Assembly (NCBI GenBank): GCA_016871575.1
Contig: VHCW01000050.1
Location: 1-33,887, forward strand
Reading direction: 5' to 3'
DNA length: 33,887 nt
Source of the DNA: Verrucomicrobiota bacterium
GTDB taxonomy: Bacteria; Verrucomicrobiota; Verrucomicrobiia; Palsa-1439
The notes beneath the pieces were generated by a model. The model searched no databases, had not been told where the DNA came from, and saw only the letters and a list, made by a program, of their open reading frames with translations. Position numbers and translations under genes: made by a program. Below are positions 24,196-32,176 of the stretch, piece after piece (the first letter of the stretch is position 1; each line of letters begins with the position of its first letter).

Positions 24196-25884
24196 TTACA
24201 CCCATCGTCGCGCGTAGAACATCAAGCCGATGCCAATAATCGTCAAACCCGATCCGCCCCACGTCAGCACAATCACCCAGAGCGGGTCTTTCTTCACCTG
24301 CAACACCGTGTACTGCAAGTCCTGCGGGTTCCACGATGCCTGCGAGAATTTGTAGCCCTTGAACACGGCGGGATGATTCATCCAGACATCGGCCCGTTTC
24401 TCCGCGCCGGTGACGGCGTCCGCGAATCGCACCTTGCTCATCCAGCCGGCGACGTTGTGGTTGCCCTCGTCGCGCTCGACGACAAAATCCTCCAGCGCCA
24501 CCGTGAACGGCAACGGCATCGAGTCCCACCCGAACATCAAGTGCATCGGTTTGCCGGCGGACCGCAACACGACCGGCTGGCCGAACAACAACCACTCGCT
24601 GCTGGACGTTTTGCCGTCGCTCACGGTCACGCGCAACGCGGGCTGCGGTTGTTCCGCGCCGTCCGGCAGGCGCACCACTTCCTTGCCGGGCACGGCATTG
24701 GTCAGGAACCGCTCCACGGTCATGCGGGCGTCCATCCAGCCCAATTCCAGCGTTTGCCCCGGCGTCACGGGACCGGACTTGAATCCGTCCTTGTTCTGCG
24801 CCGCAAAAAACAACCCGCTCGACCCGTCCAACGCCACGAGCGTCATCTGAGCCTGTTGCACCGGCGCCAACAACTGCAATTCAGCGCCGATGGGCGTCCC
24901 TCGTTGTTCGCGCGGCAACGGACGCATCTGCGGATTCCCGAACACAAACCATCGTTCCGCGCTCTCGCCGCGCGTCAGCGACAGCATCGCGACCGGATTG
25001 TTCGGCTCGTCGGAGGCGTTGACGATCTCATGCTTCTCGTTCATCCGAAAATCCGGCCAGTAATTCAGGACGCGAACGGTCAGGTCTGTGCCCGGCACCG
25101 TCAGGTCTTTCTCCACGTTGCCGCGCATCGGAACGTCGAGGCGGCGGTCTTGCAGCGCAACGACCAGACGGACCTCCTTCACCGCGCCAGCGGGCGGCGC
25201 ATTGGTCAGGCGCGACAGGTGTGCCGCGTCGGCGGCAACGACCAGCGAGATGTTGGCTGCGCTGCGCGAACCGGCGAAGAGCCATTGCCGGGCGTCGTGC
25301 GCGGCCATTGTGCTGTGCAAACGAATCTGGACGGCGGGACTCCATTCCGTCGCGCCTTCGCGCGCGACAGTCTCGGAGGAAGCGTTTGCATGAAACTCGT
25401 CGAGGGTCAATTGGAGGCCGCCGGGCAGCGAGACCTTGTGCGGATGCACATTCCCGCGGCGATCCACGCGCAGCGTTTGCCGCGTCACTTCCGGTGACAT
25501 GACGATGAGGGCGCGCTCTTCCAGTTGGACGGTGTTGCTGGGCGGTTCGCCGACGCGCAGCCCCATCAATCCTTCTGTCCCGAAATGAAACGAGGCGCTG
25601 CATCCGCCGAGGATGAGAATCAACCCGGCGTGCGTGACGATGAAGCCGACCTGATGGCGTTTCCACGGCCAGCGCAAGACGGCGGCGGTAGCGAGGTTCA
25701 CACCAATCGCGCCCAGCAGGGCGTTGAACCACCAGGTCCGGTACACATGCGCCGTCACGGCGGCAGTGGTGGTGTGTGATTCGTAAAACGTGGCCGCGAT
25801 GAGCACCGCTGTCACAATGCTCAGCAAAGCGACGGCCAGTTTCAGTGAGCCAAGCAACTTGGCTGTTTGTCGGAGATTGATCAC
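24196..25884 (-). CDS. resB: ResB-like cytochrome c biogenesis protein
   Basis: This is the partner of CcsA in system II cytochrome c maturation. The N-terminus holds helices AVALLSIVTAVLIAATFYE and FNALLGAIGVNLATAAVL. A conserved WPWKRHQVGFIVTHAGLILILGG stretch follows (about 75-97), with the histidine of VTHAGLI. After a long periplasmic domain the protein ends in FKGYKFSQASWNPQDLQYTVL and a last helix (VIVLTWGGSGLTIIGIGLMFY), the usual ResB ending. The start is uncertain. No ATG lies near, and the frame is open to beyond 26000 opposite the aldo/keto reductase gene. GTG at 25884 puts the first helix at the expected distance; a TTG slightly upstream is possible. It is the first gene of resB-ccsA-cstA. 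Confidence 0.88.
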   Translation of the reverse strand: MINLRQTAKLLGSLKLAVALLSIVTAVLIAATFYESHTTTAAVTAHVYRTWWFNALLGAIGVNLATAAVLRWPWKRHQVGFIVTHAGLILILGGCSASFHFGTEGLMGLRVGEPPSNTVQLEERALIVMSPEVTRQTLRVDRRGNVHPHKVSLPGGLQLTLDEFHANASSETVAREGATEWSPAVQIRLHSTMAAHDARQWLFAGSRSAANISLVVAADAAHLSRLTNAPPAGAVKEVRLVVALQDRRLDVPMRGNVEKDLTVPGTDLTVRVLNYWPDFRMNEKHEIVNASDEPNNPVAMLSLTRGESAERWFVFGNPQMRPLPREQRGTPIGAELQLLAPVQQAQMTLVALDGSSGLFFAAQNKDGFKSGPVTPGQTLELGWMDARMTVERFLTNAVPGKEVVRLPDGAEQPQPALRVTVSDGKTSSSEWLLFGQPVVLRSAGKPMHLMFGWDSMPLPFTVALEDFVVERDEGNHNVAGWMSKVRFADAVTGAEKRADVWMNHPAVFKGYKFSQASWNPQDLQYTVLQVKKDPLWVIVLTWGGSGLTIIGIGLMFYARRWV

Positions 25885-25978
25885 CGGTGAAGCCGCACCG
25901 TGCCACAACACCCCCACAGCGTCAACCGCAACAAGACGACTTGCCAAGCATCGCCGGTTGGAGTACTGAAACAGCACG

Positions 25979-26974
25979 ATGCAATACCGGTTTTTCGGGA
26001 AAACAGGCTGGCGCGTAAGCATAGTGGGACTCGGTTGCTGGCAGTTCGGCGGCGCCATCACCCTCGACGGCAAACCTGACGGCTGGACCGGCGTCACCGA
26101 CGCCGATTCCATTGCCACCGTCAAGCGCGCCGTGGATTTCGGCATCAACTTTTTTGACACCGCCGACATGTACGGCTGGGGCCACAGCGAGGAAATCATC
26201 GGCAAGGCGCTCCAGGACATCGCGTATCGGGAGCGCGTGTACATCGCCACCAAGGTCGGGTTCTGGCACGACGAAGGGAACCGCCGCACCATCAACGAGA
26301 CGCGCGATTACATTTTGCGGGCCTGCGAGGCGAGCTTGCGGCGGCTGCAAACCAGCTACATTGACCTCTATCAATGCCACCTCTGGCGCACCACGCGCTG
26401 GGAGGAATTTCTCAACGCCTTCGAGCTGCTGCAACGCCAGGGCAAAATCCGGTTCTACGGCGTTTCCACCACTGACATGGACATGGTGGAGCACTTCGAC
26501 GCCCGCCGCAATCTCGCCGCCGTGCAGGCCAACTACAACCTGCTGGATCGCCGGGCCGAGCGCGAAATCCTTCCGTACTGCCGGGCGCGCGGCATCGCGT
26601 TCCTCGCGCGCGGCACGCTGGCCCGCGGCCTGTTGTCGGGCAAGTACGACAAACAATCCCGTTTTGATGCCAACGACATCCGCAGCAACTGGATCGAACC
26701 CGGCAACGGCGTCGAATTCGATCGCAGCATCGAGATTGTCCAGCGCCTTAAACCGATTGCCCAGCGGTACGGATTCCGCCTCTCCCAGTTCGCCATCAAG
26801 TTTGTGCTTCAACACGTCGGCGTCTCCACCGCGCTGGTCGGCTCGAAAAATCCCGCCCAAATGGAGGACAACGCCACAGCAACCTACCTCGCGCCGATCA
26901 CGCGCGAAGAACAAGCCGAGATCGAAGCCGCGCTCGTTGGAGGCGAATCCGAAGCCAACTCGCCTCAAATCTGA
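25979..26974 (+). CDS. Aldo/keto reductase
   Basis: This 331-residue cytosolic NADPH-dependent oxidoreductase has the AKR (beta/alpha)8 fold. The catalytic tetrad is visible: D60 in NFFDTADMYG, Y65 in the same motif, K92 in IATKVGF, and H134 in LYQCHLW. The C-terminal cofactor signature appears as STALVGSKNPAQMEDN. The N-terminus MQYRFFGKTGWRVSIVGLGCW and the loop GLLSGKYDKQSRFDANDIR match the AKR subgroup of YajO/voltage-channel-beta-like reductases. The substrate is not determinable. The gene is divergent from resB. A TTGCCA (25941) with a weak TACTGA (25964) at 17-bp spacing could be its promoter, but I hold this loosely. It is followed by a small hairpin and then by a long non-coding stretch. 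Confidence 0.94.
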   Translation: MQYRFFGKTGWRVSIVGLGCWQFGGAITLDGKPDGWTGVTDADSIATVKRAVDFGINFFDTADMYGWGHSEEIIGKALQDIAYRERVYIATKVGFWHDEGNRRTINETRDYILRACEASLRRLQTSYIDLYQCHLWRTTRWEEFLNAFELLQRQGKIRFYGVSTTDMDMVEHFDARRNLAAVQANYNLLDRRAEREILPYCRARGIAFLARGTLARGLLSGKYDKQSRFDANDIRSNWIEPGNGVEFDRSIEIVQRLKPIAQRYGFRLSQFAIKFVLQHVGVSTALVGSKNPAQMEDNATATYLAPITREEQAEIEAALVGGESEANSPQI

Positions 26975-26979
26975 GCGCC

Positions 26980-27007
26980 CCGGTGTGTATTCCGGTCAAC
27001 ACACTGG
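26980..27007. terminator. Hairpin after the aldo/keto reductase gene
   Basis: CCGGTGTGT and ACACACTGG form a 9-bp stem with one G-T pair around a 10-base loop, starting 5 bases after the stop codon. No run of T follows, so intrinsic termination would be weak. It may only protect the mRNA end. Confidence 0.3.
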
Positions 27008-27107
27008 ACACTGCATTGCGCCCCAACGTGACGTGTTCTTGGTGAATTGCCTTTCAGTCCTCACGGTCCATCTCCACATGCACCCCACCCCCTCCACAAC
27101 CCATTGT

Positions 27108-27145
27108 TACCCTAATAACGCTACATATGTAGCGTTATTAGGGTA
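27108..27145. repeat. Perfect 38-bp palindrome (left copy)
   Basis: The arm TACCCTAATAACGCTACAT is followed directly by its exact reverse complement, centred between 27126 and 27127, with no loop. A 19-bp perfect palindrome arm is far beyond chance. The same design recurs at 27241-27280. As RNA the tip would need to open around CATATG. There is no T-run on either side typical of a terminator. Confidence 0.9.
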
Positions 27146-27192
27146 TTCTTTGCCAGGTACATGATCTTTGTCTAAGACGTTGGCTATATTGT

Positions 27193-27239
27193 ATTCAATG
27201 GATGATTACGATCAGCATTAGTTCTTTCATCCATTCAAT
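27193..27239. repeat. Inverted repeat between the two palindromes
   Basis: ATTCAATGGATGA (27193-27205) pairs with TCATCCATTCAAT (27227-27239) at 12 of 13 positions across a 21-base loop. It ends one base before the right palindrome, so the palindrome pair and this repeat form three consecutive hairpins. Confidence 0.65.
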
Positions 27240-27240
27240 C

Positions 27241-27280
27241 TTACCTTAATAGTGCTACATATGTAGCGTTATTAAGGTAA
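27241..27280. repeat. Near-perfect 40-bp palindrome (right copy)
   Basis: The arm begins TTACCTTAATAGTGCTACAT. The right arm is its reverse complement except at two neighbouring positions (252/269 and 253/268 of 27000), both of which would be G-U pairs in RNA. Compared with the left copy, the pair C112-G141 has become T246-A275, a matched change in both arms. Both copies share the centre CTACATATGTAG. Confidence 0.88.
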
Positions 27281-27323
27281 TACACGGTGGGACAATTCCG
27301 ATAGGGGTAAGCGCCGCTTTCCT

Positions 27324-27521
27324 TCAGGTGCGTCTCCCCAATGGACTCATCGCCTGCCGTCCAGCACAGGCTCCACGCCTGCCTACGGAACAAGTACATC
27401 GGACACAATCAATCTCGAATTCGGGTTTCGCCACCTCAAACAGCAGGACTCTGTTCCAGTCTTGTTCCGTCCAGAAAAAGCGGATCGCACCGTCGTGCGC
27501 CACTCCTTGTACGCGAACCAT
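27324..27521 (-). CDS. Doubtful small frame (65 aa), possibly a gene remnant
   Basis: An ATG at 27521 opens a frame beginning MVRVQGVAHDGAIRFFW and continuing TEQDWNRVLLFEVAKPEFEIDCV. This has a natural protein-like composition for its first 43 residues. From about residue 44 it runs into the GTAG-headed half repeat (27364-27386) and becomes low in plausibility. I recognise no family and see no good ribosome site. It may be a short hypothetical gene whose 3' end was replaced by the repeat, a decayed remnant, or chance. Confidence 0.22.
   Translation of the reverse strand: MVRVQGVAHDGAIRFFWTEQDWNRVLLFEVAKPEFEIDCVRCTCSVGRRGACAGRQAMSPLGRRT
27364..27386 (-). repeat. Half copy of a GTAG-headed palindromic repeat
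   Basis: Read on the minus strand it starts GTAG and continues GCAGGCGTGGAGCCTG, with stem CAGGC/GCCTG around a 5-base loop. This is the same plan as one half of the double hairpins elsewhere in the window, but with its own core sequence and no recognisable partner half. Confidence 0.45.
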
Positions 27522-27532
27522 AACATGCGAGC

Positions 27533-27561
27533 TTGAACCGCACCCCTGCTTGCAGTAGATA
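27533..27561 (+). promoter_or_regulatory. Candidate ispH promoter
   Basis: TTGAAC (27533-27538) and TAGATA (27556-27561) are 17 bp apart. The ATG of ispH at 27572 follows 10 bases later, so the transcript would be leaderless or nearly so. That fits the lack of a visible ribosome site before this gene. Confidence 0.35.
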
Positions 27562-27571
27562 TGCCACGCCC

Positions 27572-28798
27572 ATGAGCCCCGAAAACATCAGCAGACCCGC
27601 GCGCGTCAATCTCCGCCGGCCCGACATCATGGAGGCGGTGCGCGAAGAGGTCGAACAACATTACCGCAGCCAGATCGTCGAGAAACTCCGCCAGCGCGGC
27701 AGTCTCCTCGAAGCCGCCGGGTTGACCGTCCGCCTCGCCAAGGAGTTCGGTTTCTGCTACGGCGTCGAGCGCGCCATTGACCTCGCGTATGCGGCGCGGA
27801 AATTTTTCCATGACCGCAACATTTTCATCCTCGGCGAGATCATCCACAACCCCGAGGTCAACGACCAGCTTCGCGCCATGGGCGTCAGATTCCTCTCCGG
27901 GCCGCACAAAAGCGCCGATATTGACCAGCTCACTGCCGAGGACGTCGTCATCATCCCGGCCTTCGGCGCGCAGGTCGAGATCATGAACAAGCTCAAGACC
28001 AAGGGTTGCCAATTCGTGGACACCACCTGTGGCGACGTGATGAGTGTCTGGAAGCGCGTCACCCAGAATGCCCACGAAAAATTTACCTCCATCATCCACG
28101 GCAAATCCAAGCACGAGGAAACCCTCGCCACCAGTTCCCGCACCATCGCCAACCAGGGCGGCCATTATCTCGTCGTTCTCAACGTCACCGAGACCGACTG
28201 CGTTTGCGACTACATCCGCCACGGCGGCGACAAGGAGGAATTTCTCCGCAAGTTTCCCGGCGCGTATTCCCCCGGTTTCGATCCCGACCGCGATCTCGTT
28301 TCCATCGGCGTTGCCAACCAGACCACGATGCTCCGCAGCGAGACCGAGGAAATCCAACGCCGCCTGCGGCAAGCGATGATTGACCGGCACGGCGCGGACA
28401 ACCTCGACAAGCATTTTCGGATGTTCGACACGATCTGCGGCGCCACGCAACAACGACAGGATGCGCTGATCCAGTTGCTCAAGGAACCGCTCGACATGAT
28501 GATCGTTGTCGGCGGCTACAATTCCTCCAACACCTCCCACCTCGCCGAACTCAGCGAGGCGCAGGTCCGCACGTTCTTCATCAAGAACGCCGGCGAAATC
28601 CTTTCCGCCAAGGCCATCCGCCATTTCAACCTTCACGAACAACAGGAAGTTCTCACCGAAAACTGGCTGCCCGACGGACCCGTTTCCATCGGCATCACCG
28701 CCGGTGCTTCCTGCCCGAACAATCTCATTGACGACACGGTCCGCCGGCTGTTCGCCCTGCGCGACGTGAACGTGGATGAAATCATCGCCAACCACTGA
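27572..28798 (+). CDS. ispH: 4-hydroxy-3-methylbut-2-enyl diphosphate reductase
   Basis: IspH carries out the last step of the MEP isoprenoid pathway, reducing HMBPP to IPP and DMAPP with a 4Fe-4S cluster. The three cluster cysteines are C62 (KEFGFCYGVERA), C153 (VDTTCGDV) and C289 (FDTICGATQQRQ). The IIHNPEVNDQL motif holds the conserved substrate histidine, and the end GASCPNNLIDDTV is typical. At 408 residues it is the long cyanobacterial/plastid-like form, with about 50 extra N-terminal residues and an internal insertion, unlike the roughly 316-residue E. coli enzyme. I choose the ATG at 27572 because a TTG at 27533 would add 13 residues of no family likeness. glgP begins 6 bases after its stop. 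Confidence 0.96.
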   Translation: MSPENISRPARVNLRRPDIMEAVREEVEQHYRSQIVEKLRQRGSLLEAAGLTVRLAKEFGFCYGVERAIDLAYAARKFFHDRNIFILGEIIHNPEVNDQLRAMGVRFLSGPHKSADIDQLTAEDVVIIPAFGAQVEIMNKLKTKGCQFVDTTCGDVMSVWKRVTQNAHEKFTSIIHGKSKHEETLATSSRTIANQGGHYLVVLNVTETDCVCDYIRHGGDKEEFLRKFPGAYSPGFDPDRDLVSIGVANQTTMLRSETEEIQRRLRQAMIDRHGADNLDKHFRMFDTICGATQQRQDALIQLLKEPLDMMIVVGGYNSSNTSHLAELSEAQVRTFFIKNAGEILSAKAIRHFNLHEQQEVLTENWLPDGPVSIGITAGASCPNNLIDDTVRRLFALRDVNVDEIIANH

Positions 28799-28804
28799 CA
28801 TCAC

Positions 28805-31003
28805 ATGGACAAACTCCCCTTTCGATTCCACTCCGCCCAACTCGCCGACATCGAGCTGCCCAAGGAAGTCGCGCGCCTGCGCGAGCTTGCCTACAACCTT
28901 TGGTGGACGTGGACGCCGCACGCGCGCCGCATGTTCAGCCACATCCAGCCCGGTCTCTGGGCGATGTATCGCAATCCCGTGGAACTGCTCATCAACATCG
29001 AGCCGCACCACTGGGAACAATTGCTCGAAGACGAAATCTTCCTCACGATGTACCACAGCGTCCTCCGCGAGTTCGACGCCTACATGAAACCCGCCGCCGC
29101 AACGTGGTTCAACCAGAACTACCCACACTACAAGGGCGGCCCGTTCGTCTATTTCTCCACCGAGTTCGGCTGGCACGAGTCGCTTCACACCTACTCCGGC
29201 GGCCTCGGCATCCTCTCCGGCGACCATTGCAAATCCGCGAGCGACCTCGGTCTCCCGTTCATCGCCATCGGCCCGCTCTACAAGAACGGCTACTTCGAAC
29301 AGGAAGTCGAACCCGACGGGCGCCAACAACATTTCTATCCCGCCTATGACTTCGCGCGCCTTCCCCTCATGCCATTGCTCGGCGATGACGGGCGCCAACT
29401 CACCGTCAGCGTCCCCTTCCCCAACCGCGAGATTCACGTCCGCGTCTGGCTCGCCCAGGTCGGCCGCATCCCGGCGCTCCTGCTCGACAGCGACATCCCG
29501 AAGAACGAACCGGCCGACCGCCCCATCACCGGCCAACTCTACGTCAGCGGACGCGAAATGCGCATCTGCCAGGAACTTCTCGTCGGCATGGGCGGCGTCC
29601 GCGTCCTCCAAGCCCTCAACATCGAGCCGTCCTGCTGGCACATGAACGAAGGCCATTGCGCGTTCCTCACCCTCGAACGCATCCGCGCGCTCCTTCACCA
29701 AGGGGTCGCATTCCCGGCCGCCTGCAAGGAAGTCGCAAAAAATTCCGTCTTCACCACGCACACGCCCGTTCCTGCCGGCAACGAGGCTTTCGATGTCGCA
29801 CTGGTCCGCAAATACGTCAAACAATGCTGCGACGAAACCGGCGCCGACATCAACAAACTCCTCGCGCTCGGCCTGCCCCACCCGGACGCCACCAACGAAC
29901 CGTTCAGCCTCACCGTCCTCGCCATCCGTCTGTCCACCTACTGCAACGGCGTCAGCCAACTCCACGGCAAAGTCTCCAACGACATGTGGCGTCACGTGTT
30001 CCACGCCAAGCCCAAGGAAGAACCCGTCAAGGCCATCACCAACGGCGTCCACACCCAGACCTGGCTCGGCTGGCAAATGGCCGACCTCTACGACCGCTAC
30101 CTCACCCCGGCCTGGCGACAAAACCTCATGGACGAGATGTTCTGGAAACGCGGCGTGACCAACATTCCCGATGCCGAACTCTGGGATGTTCACGCGATTC
30201 AAAAAGACAATCTTATCCGCTGCGTTCGCGCCCGTGTCCGCACCCAGCTCGCCCGCCACGGTTGTTCACCCGACGAACTCCGCGAACTCGAAACCCTCCT
30301 GAATCGCGATTCGCTCACCATCGGTTTCGCCCGGCGATTCGCCACTTACAAACGCGCCGACCTCCTGTTCCGCGACTTCGACCGGCTCCGCGCCATCCTG
30401 AAGAACCCGCGCCGCCCCATCCAAATCATCTTCGCCGGCAAAGCCCATCCCGCCGACAAACCCGGCCAGGAACTCATCCGCCGGATTTTTGAAGTCTCAC
30501 GCTACAGCGACTTGCGCGGCCACATTGTCTTCGTCGAGAACTACAACATGCGCGTCGCCCGCATGTTGGTCCAAGGCGTTGATGTCTGGCTGAACACCCC
30601 GCGCCGTCCCCACGAAGCCAGCGGCACTTCCGGCATGAAAGCGCCCGTCAACGGCGCCATCAACTTCTCCATCGCTGACGGCTGGTGGTGCGAAGTCCAA
30701 AACCCCGACGCCGGCTGGACCATCGGCAACCATCACACCACGCCCAACCCGGACCAGCAGGACCACGAAGACAGCCAGTCGCTCTACGATCTCATCGAAA
30801 ACACCATCGCCCCCCTCTACTACCAGCGCGGTCCCGATGGCCTGCCAGGCGAATGGATCAAACACATGAAAGCCTCCATCGCCACCGTTCTGCCCCGCTT
30901 CTCCACTGCCCGCATGGTCCGCGACTACGTCGAAGAAGCCTATCTCCCCGCCGCCAAACGCGCCGGCGCCACCCTCAACGGTTCCACCGAAACCCAATGG
31001 TGA
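28805..31003 (+). CDS. glgP: Alpha-glucan (glycogen) phosphorylase
   Basis: This 732-residue cytosolic GT35 enzyme releases glucose 1-phosphate from glycogen or maltodextrin with a PLP cofactor. The N-terminus has the DUF3417 extension found in the alpha-glucan family phosphorylases (LAYNLWWTWTPHARRMF, about 26-42). The core then follows with YFSTEFGWHESLHTYSGGLG and ILSGDHCKSASDLGLP. Further motifs are HMNEGHCAF, TTHTPVPAGNE and FARRFATYKRADLL. The PLP site EASGTSGMKAPVNGAINFS places the lysine at K612. The length is within the family range. It begins 6 bases after ispH and is followed after 5 bases by a PQQ-like gene, so all three are likely one operon. Nothing in the sequence ties their functions together. 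Confidence 0.96.
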   Translation: MDKLPFRFHSAQLADIELPKEVARLRELAYNLWWTWTPHARRMFSHIQPGLWAMYRNPVELLINIEPHHWEQLLEDEIFLTMYHSVLREFDAYMKPAAATWFNQNYPHYKGGPFVYFSTEFGWHESLHTYSGGLGILSGDHCKSASDLGLPFIAIGPLYKNGYFEQEVEPDGRQQHFYPAYDFARLPLMPLLGDDGRQLTVSVPFPNREIHVRVWLAQVGRIPALLLDSDIPKNEPADRPITGQLYVSGREMRICQELLVGMGGVRVLQALNIEPSCWHMNEGHCAFLTLERIRALLHQGVAFPAACKEVAKNSVFTTHTPVPAGNEAFDVALVRKYVKQCCDETGADINKLLALGLPHPDATNEPFSLTVLAIRLSTYCNGVSQLHGKVSNDMWRHVFHAKPKEEPVKAITNGVHTQTWLGWQMADLYDRYLTPAWRQNLMDEMFWKRGVTNIPDAELWDVHAIQKDNLIRCVRARVRTQLARHGCSPDELRELETLLNRDSLTIGFARRFATYKRADLLFRDFDRLRAILKNPRRPIQIIFAGKAHPADKPGQELIRRIFEVSRYSDLRGHIVFVENYNMRVARMLVQGVDVWLNTPRRPHEASGTSGMKAPVNGAINFSIADGWWCEVQNPDAGWTIGNHHTTPNPDQQDHEDSQSLYDLIENTIAPLYYQRGPDGLPGEWIKHMKASIATVLPRFSTARMVRDYVEEAYLPAAKRAGATLNGSTETQW

Positions 31004-31008
31004 CCTGC

Positions 31009-32172
31009 ATGAAAACCATTCTCCTGTTTGCGCTCACAACATCGCTCGCCTTCGCCGGCAACTGGCCTGCATGGCGCGGCCCGGACCGCACCGGCATCTC
31101 CGCCGAGCAATTCACCCCCACTTCAACCCCCAAGCAACTTTGGAAAACCAACGTCGGCACCGGCTGCGCCACCGTCTCCATTGCCGACGGCCGCCTCTAC
31201 ACCATGGGCAACCGGCGAAACACCGACATCGTCTGGTGCCTCGACGACGCCACCGGCAAAGAACTCTGGAAACACGAGTACCCCGAACCGCTCGCCCCCC
31301 ATCTGTACGAAGGCGGCCCCAACACCACCCCCACCGCCGATGGCGATCACGTATTCACCTTGAGTCGCTCAGGACAACTCTTCTGTCTCCGCGCCGACAC
31401 CGGCAAAGTGGTGTGGTCAAGGAATCTCACCACCGATTTCGCTTACCCCACGCCGAAATGGGGCAACAACAACGAAGGCTGGGGACATGCCGGCTCGCCG
31501 CTCGTCCACGGCGACAAACTCATCCTCCACGGCCTCGCCCTCAACAAGACCACCGGCGCGCTCCTTTGGAAAGCCGATGAACCGCCCGCCTACACTTCGC
31601 CCATCATCGCCTTTACCAACATCGTCCTCCTTCTCAACGCCGAAGGACTCAGCCTCCGCAACCTCGATTCCGGCAAACTCATCGCTCATCACCCGTGGAA
31701 AACCTCCTACAACGTCAACGCCGCCACGCCGATCATTGACGGTGATAATATTTTCATCTCCTCCGGCTACAACCGCGGCGCCACGCTGCTCCAGTTCCGC
31801 GACGGCAAGCTCGCTCCATTGTGGGAAAACAAAAAGATGCGAAACCAACTTGCCACCTCCATCCTCTGGCAAGGACACCTTTACGGATTCAACGAAGACA
31901 CCCTGACCTGCCTCGAACTCGCCACCGGCGAACCGAAATGGGTCGCCGGCAAGTTCCTCGGCAAAGGCTCCCTGATGATGGCCGACGGCAAACTCATCAT
32001 CCTCGGCGACAAAGGCGACCTCGTCATTGTCGAAGCCGCGCCGGCTGCCTACAAAGAGTTGGCGCGCGCCAAGGTCCTTGACGGTCACTGCTGGAGCATG
32101 CCCGTGCTCGCCAACGGTCGCATCTACTGCAAGACCATCCCCGGCGACCTCGTCTGCCTCAGCGCCCAATAA
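31009..32172 (+). CDS. Exported PQQ-like beta-propeller protein (387 aa)
   Basis: This is the third propeller paralogue of the window. It has a signal peptide (MKTILLFALTTSLAFA) and a mature start GNWPAWRGPDRTGIS. Blade motifs follow, such as LDDATGKELWKHEY, LRADTGKVVWSRNL, LNKTTGALLWKA and LELATGEPKWVAGK. The last blade closes with CWSMPVLANGRIYCKT. It is exported, and no catalytic site is evident. I start at 31009, which gives the signal peptide directly; an in-frame ATG at 30997 overlaps the glgP stop and could couple translation. It is closest in size to the 413-residue paralogue. Its end lies only 4 bases from the end of the convergent AlkD-like gene. Confidence 0.9.
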   Translation: MKTILLFALTTSLAFAGNWPAWRGPDRTGISAEQFTPTSTPKQLWKTNVGTGCATVSIADGRLYTMGNRRNTDIVWCLDDATGKELWKHEYPEPLAPHLYEGGPNTTPTADGDHVFTLSRSGQLFCLRADTGKVVWSRNLTTDFAYPTPKWGNNNEGWGHAGSPLVHGDKLILHGLALNKTTGALLWKADEPPAYTSPIIAFTNIVLLLNAEGLSLRNLDSGKLIAHHPWKTSYNVNAATPIIDGDNIFISSGYNRGATLLQFRDGKLAPLWENKKMRNQLATSILWQGHLYGFNEDTLTCLELATGEPKWVAGKFLGKGSLMMADGKLIILGDKGDLVIVEAAPAAYKELARAKVLDGHCWSMPVLANGRIYCKTIPGDLVCLSAQ

Positions 32173-32176
32173 ATCC

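Larger units (their letters stand above)
26975..27571. other. Structured non-coding stretch between aldo/keto reductase and ispH
   Basis: This is the longest gap in the window. From left to right it holds a weak hairpin just past the reductase stop (26980-27007), a 38-bp perfect palindrome, a 13-bp inverted repeat, a 40-bp near-perfect palindrome related to the first, a half copy of the GTAG-type repeat opposite a doubtful small frame (27324-27521), and a candidate ispH promoter. The part from 27108 to 27280 is visibly richer in A and T than its surroundings. Confidence 0.7.

Noticed and set aside
27383-30259. A 958-codon open frame on the minus strand opposite ispH and glgP
   Set aside because: It is the mirror of two unmistakable plus-strand genes. 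High GC at third positions keeps the opposite frame open, and the translation is rich in V, E, G and D without any family motif.
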